Of a DNA stretch of 58,127 nucleotides, positions 23,763 through 31,956 are shown piece after piece. This stretch comes from an uncultured Rhodospirillales bacterium (GTDB lineage Bacteria; Pseudomonadota; Alphaproteobacteria; Acetobacterales; Acetobacteraceae), in contig CAILMF010000030.1 in NCBI GenBank assembly GCA_903835235.1, positions 1 to 58,127 on the forward strand. The letters are read 5' to 3'. The notes under the pieces were generated by a model. That model was given only the letters and a program-made list of their open reading frames with translations, ran no database searches and was not told the origin of the DNA. The first letter of the stretch is position 1. Each line of letters begins with the position of its first letter. Position numbers and translations under genes: made by a program.

Positions 23763-25364
23763 TCAGGGCTGCACGTTCAGGTAGCGGGCCGCCTCCGGCG
23801 CGCCTTCCTGCTGGAAGCTGGCGGCGCGGGCCAGCACCACCAGGTCTTCCGTGGTGTGACGGCCCTGTTCGCGCAGGTGCTCGGTCCAGGTCTCCACCGC
23901 CCATAGCTCGGCGTAGAGGTCGGGGTGGGCCACGTCCTCGTACAGCCGCCACAGCATGGCGCCGCCGCGCAGGCGTACCAGCCGCACCTCACGCATCGCC
24001 GCCAGGAAGTCCTCGCGCTGGTCGGGGTTGATGCGGTAGCGCACCACCTCCAGCACGCGGTTGCTGTTCTCATGCAGCAGGGTGCGCAGCTCATGCGCGG
24101 GGGCGGCGGGCTTGGGCAGCGGCAGCGCGTCCGGCGGGGTGACGATGCCGGTGCCGGGGCCGCCGAACTCCAGCGTCCAGCGCATGGTGGCCAGCGCGCT
24201 CAGCGCCGCGCCAGCGGCCAGGATGCCGAGGCCGGGCGCCACGCCGTATTGCCCGCCGAGCCAGCCGGCCAGCGCCGAGCCCAGCGCCATGGCGCCGAAG
24301 AAGCAGAGTTGGTAGATCGCGATCGCCCGCGCCCGCACCCAGGCCGGGCAGGCCAGCTGCGCCGCGGTGGAGAGCGTGGCGCCGGCGCTGATCCAGGCGG
24401 CGCCGAAGATCACCATCGCGAACATGGCCGGGGCGTAGTGGCGGGAGACCGCCAGTATCGCCATGCCCAGCGCCGCGAGCAGGGAGGCACCGAACACCAG
24501 CTGGTCGCGGTTCCACCGCGCGCGGGCGATGGGCAGCGCGAAGCCGGCGGCCACCGCGCCCACGCCCATGGCAGCCAGCATCAGGCCGAAGAATTGCGGG
24601 CCGAGGCCAAGCTGCTGGCGCACGAACAGCGGCATCAACCCCCAGATGGAGGCGCTGAACAGGAAGAACACGCAGGACCGCACTATCGCCGCGTGCATGG
24701 CCGGGGTGGCGTGGACGAAGCGCAGGCCCGCGCGCATGGCGGAAACCAGATGTTCCGGCGGCATCCGGCGGCTGCGGGCTTCCGGCTTCCACAGCAGCAG
24801 CACCACGATCAGCCAGACGAAGCTGACGGCGTTGAGCACGAAGGCGGCTTCCGGCCCGGCCCAGGCAATGGCGAAGCCGCCCAGCGCCGGGCCGATGGCG
24901 CGGGCGATGTTGAAGCTGATGCCGTTCAGCGCGATGGCGCCGACCAGGTCCTCCTTCGGCAGCAGCTCCGGCGTTGTTGCCGCCCAGGCCGGGAAGTTCA
25001 TGGCGTTGCCGGCGCCGATGGCAAAGGTCAGCGCCAGCAGCCCCCAGGGGCCCAGGCTGCCATTGGCGGTCAGCACCGCCAGCACCAGGCCGGAGACCAG
25101 GATCCAGGCCTGGGCGCCGATCAGGAACAGCCGGCGGTCGATGATGTCGGCCAGGGCGCCGGCCGGCAGCGCCAGCAGGAATACCGGCAGCATGGAGGCG
25201 GCCTGCACCAGGCTGACCATCATCGGGTCGGGGTCGAGGATGGTCATCAACCAGCCGGCGCCGGTGTTCTGGATCCACAGGCCGATATTGCTGGCGAGGG
25301 TGGCGACCCAGAGGCCGCGGAACACGCGGTGGCGCAGTGGCAGGAAGGCGCGGGGCAGGGACAT
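23763..25364 (-). CDS. MFS exporter with C-terminal ABM-like domain
   Basis: A 533-residue protein. The first 410 residues are an MFS permease of the EntS/MFS_3 type (RVFRGLWVATLASNIGLWIQNTGAGWLM at the start, PAGALADIIDRRLFL in the loop 2-3 motif). The last 100 residues (NSNRVLEVVRYRINPDQREDFLAAM ... RLYEDVAHPDLYAELWAVETWTEH) look like a ferredoxin-like antibiotic-biosynthesis-monooxygenase domain, an arrangement known in this family. The likely role is proton-driven export of a small hydrophobic or siderophore-like compound; the tail function is unclear. Confidence 0.88.
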   Translation of the reverse strand: MSLPRAFLPLRHRVFRGLWVATLASNIGLWIQNTGAGWLMTILDPDPMMVSLVQAASMLPVFLLALPAGALADIIDRRLFLIGAQAWILVSGLVLAVLTANGSLGPWGLLALTFAIGAGNAMNFPAWAATTPELLPKEDLVGAIALNGISFNIARAIGPALGGFAIAWAGPEAAFVLNAVSFVWLIVVLLLWKPEARSRRMPPEHLVSAMRAGLRFVHATPAMHAAIVRSCVFFLFSASIWGLMPLFVRQQLGLGPQFFGLMLAAMGVGAVAAGFALPIARARWNRDQLVFGASLLAALGMAILAVSRHYAPAMFAMVIFGAAWISAGATLSTAAQLACPAWVRARAIAIYQLCFFGAMALGSALAGWLGGQYGVAPGLGILAAGAALSALATMRWTLEFGGPGTGIVTPPDALPLPKPAAPAHELRTLLHENSNRVLEVVRYRINPDQREDFLAAMREVRLVRLRGGAMLWRLYEDVAHPDLYAELWAVETWTEHLREQGRHTTEDLVVLARAASFQQEGAPEAARYLNVQP

Positions 25365-25510
25365 AGGAGGGTTCTGCCCCGAGGGTGCGGCGGAATTGAA
25401 GCGAAACTACCGCGATCAGCCTGTCCTGCCGCGATGGGAGGGATGTTGTTGCTGCATTGCAGCACGGGGGCTGGCCGGGCGGGGCTGGCCAGGGTTTCGC
25501 TCGGCCGGCG

Positions 25511-26041
25511 CTACAGCCGGCCGGCCGCCGCCGCGCGGTTGAGCAGCAGGCGCATGCCCAGCCGGTGGAACGGCGCCACCAGCCGAAGGTAGACCGCGCC
25601 GAAGCCATTGTGTTTATGGCAGAGGGTGGAGATCACGAGACGGGCCTCGCCGTCCCGCAGCTGCTTCAGCACGGAAACGCGGAAGTCCAGATGCGTGTTG
25701 TCCCGGCCGGCGACGAGTTCGGTCGGGCTGAGGTGATGGATCGGCCAGGCGCCGATCTTCTGGCCGACCTGGTAACTGGCATGGAAGGTCGGGCGGGTGA
25801 TCTCGGCGTCGCTGGGAACCTCGAGCCCGGCCAGGGCGGCCACGCGGTTGCGCGCCAGCATCACCCGCTGCATCCAGCGCGGCCGATGGCCGAAGATGGC
25901 CGCGAACAAGCTCACGACCTCAGCCTCCGGCTGGCGCAACGGCACTTCCCAGGCGTCGCGGAAGCTGGCCGAGGCGGCCCGCGGCGCCAGGATGCTGGCG
26001 GCAGGGAAGCCACAGGGCCGGGCGGTCAGCGGCTGGCGCAT
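25511..26041 (-). CDS. DUF2867-family protein
   Basis: A 176-residue soluble protein matching the DUF2867 pattern (FRDAWEVPLRQPEAEVVSLFAAIFG, HASYQVGQKIGAWPIHHLSPTELVAGRDNTHLDFRVSVL). The function is unknown. The ATG at 26041 is chosen because the alternative GTG at 26071 lies inside a palindromic repeat. No signal peptide is seen. Confidence 0.75.
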   Translation of the reverse strand: MRQPLTARPCGFPAASILAPRAASASFRDAWEVPLRQPEAEVVSLFAAIFGHRPRWMQRVMLARNRVAALAGLEVPSDAEITRPTFHASYQVGQKIGAWPIHHLSPTELVAGRDNTHLDFRVSVLKQLRDGEARLVISTLCHKHNGFGAVYLRLVAPFHRLGMRLLLNRAAAAGRL

Positions 26042-26050
26042 GCTCCAGCC

Positions 26051-26104
26051 GTTTTCGAGCGGCTGATTCACGGCTCGCGGCGATTCCGCCTTGGCCGATC
26101 AGGC
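26051..26104 (+). repeat. Type I palindromic repeat, copy B
   Basis: About 54 bp from gttttcgagcggctgattca to ggccgatcaggc, with inner stem GGCG-ATTC-CGCC. It ends two bases before the stop of the minus-strand glutathione transferase gene, as copy A abuts the Bug gene stop. Confidence 0.75.
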
Positions 26105-26105
26105 A

Positions 26106-26774
26106 TTAGAACTCTGCGTCCAACTCCAGTTCCTCGATCTTGTCCTGCGCTTCCGCTTCGGCCTCGGCCGCCCATTCCACCATGTCCGGCCAGGCCAGCA
26201 CCTGCTTCGCATAGGCTTCGCAGACCGCATCCAGCTTCACGTCATAGGTGCGGAAGCGGGTGACGACCGGGGCGTAGAAGGCATCCGCCACGCTGGGCCG
26301 GGCGCCGAACAGCCAGGGGCCGCCCCACTGGCCCAGGCAGTCCCGCCACGTCTGGCAGATGCGCTCGATATCCGCCCGCGCCGCCGACCAGACCGTGAAG
26401 TCCGGGTGGTGCGCGCGCAGGTTCATCGGCAGGGAGGAGCGCAGGGCGTGGAAACCGGCATGCATCTCGCCGGAGATCGAGCGGCAGCGGGCGCGGGCCA
26501 GGCGGTCCGCCGGCAGCATCTGCGCTTCCGGGCAGAGCTCGTTCAGGAACTCGCCGATGGCGGTGGTGTCCCACACCTCCGCGCCGTCATGCACCAGGCT
26601 GGGGATGCGGATGGAGGAGGACTGCATCAGCAGCTCCGCCTTGGTGGCGGGGTCGTCGGGGGAGACGACCTCCACCGTGAAGGGCAGGCCGGAGAGCCGG
26701 GCCAGCAGGAAACCCCGCAGCGACCAGGAGGAATAGTTCCTGCTGCTGATGCGCAGCACCGTCCCGGTTGCCAT
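26106..26774 (-). CDS. Glutathione S-transferase family protein
   Basis: A 222-residue two-domain GST. The start follows AGGAGG. The N-terminal thioredoxin-like half has RISSRNYSSWSLRGFLLARLSGLPF, with Ser near residue 11-15 as the likely catalytic residue, and SSIRIPSLVHDGAEVWDTTAIGEFL giving the cis-Pro and glutathione-binding DTTAI. The C-terminal half is helical (PSVADAFYAPVVTRF). Such proteins conjugate or reduce using glutathione; the substrate is unknown. Confidence 0.9.
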   Translation of the reverse strand: MATGTVLRISSRNYSSWSLRGFLLARLSGLPFTVEVVSPDDPATKAELLMQSSSIRIPSLVHDGAEVWDTTAIGEFLNELCPEAQMLPADRLARARCRSISGEMHAGFHALRSSLPMNLRAHHPDFTVWSAARADIERICQTWRDCLGQWGGPWLFGARPSVADAFYAPVVTRFRTYDVKLDAVCEAYAKQVLAWPDMVEWAAEAEAEAQDKIEELELDAEF

Positions 26775-26884
26775 GGATGCCTCCTGTTTCGCTGGGGCCA
26801 CGCTACCAGCAGCTTCGCAGTTGCGAAATACGCCATAACGGGCACCATGCGCCCGACAGGCTCGACGAAATGGCTACCCGACCC

Positions 26885-28102
26885 ATGATGTATCAACTTT
26901 GGCAGGCGCGGCAGGACATGCTCAACCCCATGCGGCGCATGGCGCGCGGCATGGGCGGCATGCTCAGCGGCTTCGACGTGCCGCACCCGGCCTTCATCGG
27001 GCTGCGCAATGCGCGCGCGGCGCTGGAGGTATTCGGCCATTCCGGGCTGACCCAGGAACGCCCGCCCTTCGACATTCCCAGCGTGCGCGTCGGCAACGAC
27101 GTGGTGGCGGTGCGCGAGGAAGTGACCCAGGCCGGTCTGTTCGGCAGCCTGCTGCACTTCCGCAAGGACAGCGCCATCCGCCAGCCGCGGGTGTTGATCG
27201 TGGCGCCGATGAGCGGGCATTTCGCCACGCTGCTGCGCGGCACGGTGCAGGTGATGCTGCCCGACAACGACGTCTACATCACCGACTGGCACAATGCGCG
27301 GGACGTGCCGCTTTCGGCCGGGCGCTTCGGCGTGGATGAGTTCATCGAGACCATCATGCACTTCATGGAAGTCATCGGGCCGGGCGCGCACATATTGGCG
27401 GTGTGCCAGCCGGTGGCGGCGGTGCTGGCCGCGGTGGCGCTGATGGCGGAGGACCGCAACAAGGCGGTGCCGCGCAGCATGACGCTGATGGCCGGCCCCA
27501 TCGACACCAGGGTGAAGCCGACCAAGGTCAACGACCTGGCCAACAGCAAGAACATCCAGTGGTTCGAGCGCAACCTGATCCACACCGTGCCGTGGCGCCA
27601 CAAGGGCGGTGGCCGCAAGGTCTATCCGGGCATGCTGCAACTGACCGCCTTCATGTCGATGAACCTGGACCGGCACACCCAGGCCTTCCGCGAGCAGTTC
27701 CGCCACCTGGTGGATGGCGATGCGGTGAAGGTGGAGGCGCACCGGAAATTCTACGACGAATACCTGGCGGTGATGGACCTGCCGGCGGAGTTCTTCCTGG
27801 AAACCGTGGACCGGATATTCCAGCGCCACGACCTGCCGCTGGGCCAGATGATGTGGCGCGACCGCCGCGTGAAGCCGCAGGCGATCCGCCGCACCGCGCT
27901 GCTGACGGTGGAAGGCGAGAAGGACGACATTTGTTCCATCGGCCAGACCATGGCGGCGCTGGACCTGTGCACCGGCATTCCCATGCCGATGAAGCGCCAC
28001 CACCTGCAGACCGGCGCCGGCCACTACGGCATCTTCAACGGCCGGCGCTGGGCGAATGAGATCTATCCGCGGGTGCGGGAGATGATCCAGGCGCAGGATT
28101 AG
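26885..28102 (+). CDS. phaZ: Intracellular polyhydroxyalkanoate depolymerase
   Basis: A 405-residue enzyme of the intracellular PhaZ type, which breaks down stored PHA granules to hydroxy-acids. The diagnostic features are MMYQLWQARQDMLNPMR at the N-terminus, YITDWHNARDVPLS near residue 131 and the nucleophile elbow HILAVCQPVAAV with Cys174 in place of Ser, as in the Ralstonia-type enzyme. Total length is typical (about 405-420). The upstream ATG at 26870 (MATRP...) is a possible alternative start. Confidence 0.92.
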   Translation: MMYQLWQARQDMLNPMRRMARGMGGMLSGFDVPHPAFIGLRNARAALEVFGHSGLTQERPPFDIPSVRVGNDVVAVREEVTQAGLFGSLLHFRKDSAIRQPRVLIVAPMSGHFATLLRGTVQVMLPDNDVYITDWHNARDVPLSAGRFGVDEFIETIMHFMEVIGPGAHILAVCQPVAAVLAAVALMAEDRNKAVPRSMTLMAGPIDTRVKPTKVNDLANSKNIQWFERNLIHTVPWRHKGGGRKVYPGMLQLTAFMSMNLDRHTQAFREQFRHLVDGDAVKVEAHRKFYDEYLAVMDLPAEFFLETVDRIFQRHDLPLGQMMWRDRRVKPQAIRRTALLTVEGEKDDICSIGQTMAALDLCTGIPMPMKRHHLQTGAGHYGIFNGRRWANEIYPRVREMIQAQD

Positions 28103-28218
28103 GCCCTGATCTTCCGGCGCTGACCGGCCGGCCTGGCCACGCCCCTGGCCGCGCCCCGATTGCCGCCGGCCGCCGCTGCCGCCACTCTGGCGCGGATGGG
28201 GCCGAAAGGGGCGGGGCG

Positions 28219-29505
28219 ATGCGGGATTTCTTCAGGCTGGAGGCGCTGGGCACCTCGGTGCGGACGGAGGTGATGGCCGGCGCCACCACCTTCCTGACCA
28301 TGGCCTATATCGTCATCGTCAACCCGGGCATCCTGGCCGCGGCGGGCATCGACCCCGGCGCCGCCTTCGTCGCCACCTGCCTGGCCGCGTCCATCGGGTC
28401 CGCCATGATGGGGCTGCTGGCGAATTATCCCATCGCGCTGGCGCCGGGCATGGGGCTGAACGCCTACTTCGCCTTCGGCGTGGTCGGCGGCATGGGGGTT
28501 TCCTGGCAGGTGGCGCTGGGGGCGGTGTTCCTCTCCGGCCTGGTGTTCCTGGCGGTTTCCGTGCTGCGGGTGCGGGAATGGCTGGTCAACGGCATCCCGC
28601 TGTCGCTCAAGCTGGGCATCGCCGCCGGCATCGGATTCTTCCTGGGCCTGATCGGCCTGCGTGGCATGGGGCTGGTGGTGGCCAACCCGGCCACGCTGGT
28701 GGGTCTCGGCAAACTCTCGGAGCCCAGCACGCTGCTGGCGGTGGCGGGCTTCCTGATCATCGCGGGGCTGTCGGCGCGGCGGGTGCCGGGGGCCATCGTC
28801 ATCGGCATTCTGGCGACGGCGGCGCTGGGGCTGCCGCTGGGGCTGACGCATTTCCAGGGCATCGCCAGCCTGCCGCCCAGCCTGGCACCGACCTTCCTGC
28901 AGATGGACATCGCGGGGGCGCTGGCGCTCGGCATCGTCGGCATCGTCTTCACCTTCTTCCTGGTGGACCTGCTGGACAATGCCGGCACGCTGATCGCCAC
29001 CACCCACCGCGCCGGGCTGATGCGGCCGGATGGCAGCGTGCCGCGGCTGGGCCAGGCGCTGCTGGCCGATAGCGGCGGCGCGGTGCTGGGCGCGGCGCTC
29101 GGCACCAGCACGACGTGCAGCTACATCGAGAGCGCGGCCGGCATCCAGGCCGGTGGGCGCAGCGGGCTGACCGCGCTGGTGGTGGCGGCGCTGTTCCTGC
29201 TGACGCTGTTCCTGGCGCCGCTGGCCTCCGCGATCCCCGGCTTCGCCACCGCCCCGGCGCTGGTCTTCGTGGCCTGCCTGATGGCCCAGGCGCTGCGCGA
29301 CCTGCCGTGGGAGGACGCGACCGACTACGTGCCGGCGGTGATCACCGCGCTGGCCATGCCGTTCACCTTTTCCATCGCCACCGGCATCGGGCTGGGCTTC
29401 ATCACCCATGCGGTGCTGAAGCTGGCCGCCGGCCGCGGCGCCGAGGTGCATGGCGCGGTCTGGCTGGTGGCGGCGCTATGCGTGGCCAAGTTCGCGCTGG
29501 CCTGA
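28219..29505 (+). CDS. NCS2 purine permease (AzgA type)
   Basis: A 428-residue membrane protein with 12-14 hydrophobic segments. Family motifs include AGATTFLTMAYIVIVNPGIL at residues 20-40, APGMGLNAYFAFGVV near 80, and GTSTTCSYIESAAGIQAGGRSGL near 300, the substrate-binding region of AzgA/PbuG permeases. It likely imports adenine, hypoxanthine or guanine with protons. It follows phaZ by 116 bases with a strong GGGGCGGGG site, and probably has its own promoter. Confidence 0.9.
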   Translation: MRDFFRLEALGTSVRTEVMAGATTFLTMAYIVIVNPGILAAAGIDPGAAFVATCLAASIGSAMMGLLANYPIALAPGMGLNAYFAFGVVGGMGVSWQVALGAVFLSGLVFLAVSVLRVREWLVNGIPLSLKLGIAAGIGFFLGLIGLRGMGLVVANPATLVGLGKLSEPSTLLAVAGFLIIAGLSARRVPGAIVIGILATAALGLPLGLTHFQGIASLPPSLAPTFLQMDIAGALALGIVGIVFTFFLVDLLDNAGTLIATTHRAGLMRPDGSVPRLGQALLADSGGAVLGAALGTSTTCSYIESAAGIQAGGRSGLTALVVAALFLLTLFLAPLASAIPGFATAPALVFVACLMAQALRDLPWEDATDYVPAVITALAMPFTFSIATGIGLGFITHAVLKLAAGRGAEVHGAVWLVAALCVAKFALA

Positions 29506-29590
29506 GGGGAGGGCGCTGAAGGGTGGCGTTTGCGTTAACGGTTGGCATTTTGTTCTTGCCTGATGATTCATGATGTGTTCTTGTCTGCTC

Positions 29591-29761
29591 ATGCACAGCG
29601 CCCTCGCCCTGCCCGAAGACCTCCGCATTCCCGCGCCACCGCGCCGCAGCCGTGCCTGGGCGCTGGGCGCCTTGATCCGGGAGGCGAGCCTGGTCGCTTC
29701 CGCCGGCGCCATGCTGTCCTGGGGCGTGGCCGAGGTGGCGGGGCTGCTGCTGGGCTATTGA
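29591..29761 (+). CDS. Possible small membrane protein
   Basis: A 56-residue frame with a basic, Pro-rich N-terminus (PAPPRRSRAW) and a C-terminal hydrophobic segment (EASLVASAGAMLSWGVAEVAGLLLGY), preceded by an AT-rich stretch from about 29527 that could hold a promoter. It has no recognised relatives by eye, and no convincing ribosome binding site, so it may be a chance frame. Confidence 0.4.
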   Translation: MHSALALPEDLRIPAPPRRSRAWALGALIREASLVASAGAMLSWGVAEVAGLLLGY

Positions 29762-29800
29762 GCGTGACGGGCGGGTTCGCCCGCGCGCTGGCCGTGCCAG

Positions 29801-29853
29801 AGCCTGATCGGCTGAGGCGGAATCGCCGTAGGCCGTAAATCAGTCTCTCAAAC
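29801..29853 (-). repeat. Type I palindromic repeat, copy C
   Basis: Reverse-oriented copy (agcctgatcggctgagg ... ggccgtaaatcagtctctc on plus). Inner stem GGCG-ATTC-CGCC and outer CTGAT/ATCAG are intact. It lies 58 bases before the deacetylase gene. Confidence 0.75.
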
Positions 29854-29911
29854 CACAAGGCTGGAGCGTGAGCGCTTCAGTCAGAAGCGATCTTGGTATA
29901 GGCCGCGCCGC

Positions 29912-30571
29912 ATGCCCCCGGCCCCGATCTGCCTGAGCTTCGACAACGGCCCGACGCCGGAGGCCACGCCGCTGGTGCTGGCCACGCTGGCGCGGCGCGG
30001 GTTGCCGGCGGTGTTCTTCCCCATCGCGGCGCGGTTGCGGCAGCCTGCCCATATGGCCCTGGCGCAAAGCTGCCGGGCGGCCCTGCACCTGGTGGGCAAC
30101 CACACCCTCAACCACGGCACGCCGCTGGGCCGCCGCCCGGCCGCCGAGGCCGTCGCCGAGATTGCCGGCGCCGATGCGCTGCTGGGCGCGCTGCGGGAAC
30201 CGGCACGGCTGTTCCGCCCAAATGGCGGCGGCGGCGCGCTGGGCCGCCACCTGCTGAACGCCGCGTCGCTGGACCACCTGCGCGCCGGCGGCCACACGCT
30301 GGTGCTGTGGAATGCGGTGCCGCGCGACTGGGACGACCCCGATGGCTGGCCGCCCCGCGCCCTGGCCATGGCCGCCGCCGCGACCGAGCCGGTGATGCTG
30401 GTGCTGCACGACCTGCCCACCGGCGCCATGCGCCACCTGGACCGGGTGCTGGGCCAACTGGCCGATGCCGGCCACAGCTTCCTGGCGGCGCCGCCGGAGA
30501 ATTGCGTGAAGCTGCGGCCAGGCTGGGCGGCACCAGACCTTGGCGACTATGTTGCCGCGCCAACCGGCTGA
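29912..30571 (+). CDS. Polysaccharide deacetylase family protein (NodB fold)
   Basis: A 219-residue protein with the three NodB motifs in order: SFDNGP at residues 9-14, NHTLNH near 69-74, and RPNGGGG near 103. In classical enzymes motif 1 is TFDDGP; here the second Asp, a metal ligand, is Asn. The His pair of motif 2 is intact. There is no signal peptide, so a cytoplasmic deacetylase or amidase role is possible. It is followed 44 bases later by a Bug protein gene. Confidence 0.82.
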   Translation: MPPAPICLSFDNGPTPEATPLVLATLARRGLPAVFFPIAARLRQPAHMALAQSCRAALHLVGNHTLNHGTPLGRRPAAEAVAEIAGADALLGALREPARLFRPNGGGGALGRHLLNAASLDHLRAGGHTLVLWNAVPRDWDDPDGWPPRALAMAAAATEPVMLVLHDLPTGAMRHLDRVLGQLADAGHSFLAAPPENCVKLRPGWAAPDLGDYVAAPTG

Positions 30572-30615
30572 GCGGCGCCGCCCGCCCCAGTAGTGCCAAC
30601 CGAGGAAACCACGCC

Positions 30616-31572
30616 ATGAACCGTCGCCACCTGCTGGCCGCCGCCGCCGTGCTGCCCTTTGCCGCCGCGCGCGCCGCGGAATGGCCGGAGCGGCCGCTGC
30701 GCCTGGTGATCCCCTTCGCCGCCGGCACCACCACGGATATCCTGGGCCGTATCGCCGCCGGGCACCTGACGCGCGGCCTGGGCCAGCCGGTGGTGGCGGA
30801 CAACCGCACCGGCGCCGGCGGCACGGTCGGCGCGCTGGCGGCGGCGCAGGCGGCGCCGGATGGCTACACCCTGTTCTTCGGCACCAGCGGCACCCAGGCC
30901 ACCAACCCCGCGATGATGCCCGGCCTGGCTTATGACCCCGAGCGCAACTTCGCGCCGATCAGCAGCTTCGCCAAGACGGCGGTGATCCTGGCGGTGCGGC
31001 CACAGCTGGGGGTGCGCGACCTCGCCGGCTTCATCGCCCTGGCGAAGCAGCGGGTGGTCAGCATCGGCAGCGCCGGCACCGGCACCACCGGCCACCTGAC
31101 CCAGGCGCAGCTGGACCTGGCGACGGGCATCCGCACCACGCATGTGCCGTACCGGGATGCCGGGCGCGGCCTGGCGGACCTGCTGAACGGCACGCTTGAC
31201 GCCTTCGTCTACCACCCGCTGGGGTTTGCCGAGTTCATCCGCGCCGGTAGCGTGCAGCCTTTGGCGCTGACCGGGGAGCGCCGGCACTTCCTGTTCCCGG
31301 AACTGCCGACCATGGCCGAGGCCGGCGCCCCCGGCGTGGTGGTGGAGGGCTGGTGGGCGCTGTTCGCCCCGGCCCGCACGCCCGCGCCGATCATCGCCCG
31401 GGTAAACGCGCTGGTGCTTGCGACGCTGCGCGACGAGGCAACGATGACCGAGCTGCGTCGGCAGGGGCTGGAGGTGATGGGCGGCACCCCGGCCGAGCTG
31501 GCGGCGACGCTGCATGCCGAGCTGGAAAAGCAGCGCCGGCTGGTCAAGGCGGCGAATATCACGCCGGAGTGA
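30616..31572 (+). CDS. Bug-family tripartite tricarboxylate transporter receptor
   Basis: A 318-residue periplasmic binding protein with signal peptide MNRRHLLAAAAVLPFAAARA. Hallmarks: LRLVIPFAAGTTTDILGRI, VVADNRTGAGGTVGALAAA near residue 60, and HVPYRDAGRGLADLLNG near 175. The ATG follows GAGGAA. It binds an unknown carboxylate-type ligand; no tctAB is adjacent. It is 44 bases downstream of the deacetylase gene and ends in a run of hairpins that may terminate transcription. Confidence 0.93.
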   Translation: MNRRHLLAAAAVLPFAAARAAEWPERPLRLVIPFAAGTTTDILGRIAAGHLTRGLGQPVVADNRTGAGGTVGALAAAQAAPDGYTLFFGTSGTQATNPAMMPGLAYDPERNFAPISSFAKTAVILAVRPQLGVRDLAGFIALAKQRVVSIGSAGTGTTGHLTQAQLDLATGIRTTHVPYRDAGRGLADLLNGTLDAFVYHPLGFAEFIRAGSVQPLALTGERRHFLFPELPTMAEAGAPGVVVEGWWALFAPARTPAPIIARVNALVLATLRDEATMTELRRQGLEVMGGTPAELAATLHAELEKQRRLVKAANITPE

Positions 31573-31590
31573 CCCAGACCGCCGCTGCGC

Positions 31591-31635
31591 CTTGGAGTCT
31601 GGCAGCGCAGACAGAAGCGCCAGACAGGCTCCAAG
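31591..31635. terminator. Hairpin downstream of the Bug gene, likely terminator
   Basis: CTTGGAG pairs with CTCCAAG outside and TCTGGC with GCCAGA inside, enclosing a 17-base loop, 18 bases after the Bug stop. There is no clear T tract, only a few Ts in GTTGTT, so factor-independent termination is uncertain. Confidence 0.55.
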
Positions 31636-31642
31636 CCGTTGT

Positions 31643-31693
31643 TACAGCACTATCCGCTCACGCTGAATCAGCGTGAGCGGATTTCGTGCTGTA
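31643..31693. repeat. Type III large palindrome
   Basis: Outer arms TACAGCAC and GTGCTGTA, inner perfect stem ATCCGCTCACGCTG with CAGCGTGAGCGGAT and loop AAT. About 51 bp in all. Confidence 0.85.
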
Positions 31694-31708
31694 GCTTCAA
31701 TAGGTTGC

Positions 31709-31756
31709 AGAGCAAGAAATCCGTTCTGATGATTCCATCAGAACGGATATTGCTCT
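31709..31756. repeat. Type II palindromic repeat, copy 2
   Basis: Arms AGAGCAA and TTGCTCT, inner stem ATCCGTTCTGATG with CATCAGAACGGAT, loop ATTC. Relative to 22881-22930 it shows two base-pair swaps that keep pairing. Confidence 0.9.
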
Positions 31757-31804
31757 GGAGCGGCTGATTCACGCCGCCGGTGATTCCACCGGCGACGATC
31801 AGAC
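31757..31804 (+). repeat. Type I palindromic repeat, copy D
   Basis: ggagcggctgattcacg ... gatcagac, inner stem GCCGGTG-ATTC-CACCGGC. The stem differs from copies B and C by paired changes while the loop is kept. Confidence 0.75.
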
Positions 31805-31956
31805 GCCGGCGCCGCGACCGCCGGCCGCAGCCGCCCGGCGGCGCCAGCATTGATCAAGCCATGCCGAAAAGCGGGGCAGACCTGCGCGGCAGCATGCTCA
31901 ACACGCGAGCAGAATCGGTCTAGGGTGGAGGTCCCAAGGGTTGGAAGCCGCCACTG

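Larger units (their letters stand above)
31573..31956. other. Intergenic region with four successive hairpins
   Basis: 384 bp without a gene. Hairpins occupy 31591-31635, 31643-31693, 31709-31756 and 31757-31804. The remaining 150 bases before the MFS gene are unremarkable and presumably hold its promoter. Confidence 0.8.

Noticed and set aside
29530-29590. LexA-type box from repeated GTTCTTG words
   Set aside because: The spacing between GTTC words does not fit the GTTC-N7-GTTC pattern of Alphaproteobacteria.
29542-29838. 98-codon open frame between the purine permease and the deacetylase
   Set aside because: Very Arg/Pro-rich, runs into palindromic repeat C. The shorter 56-codon frame is a better, though weak, candidate.
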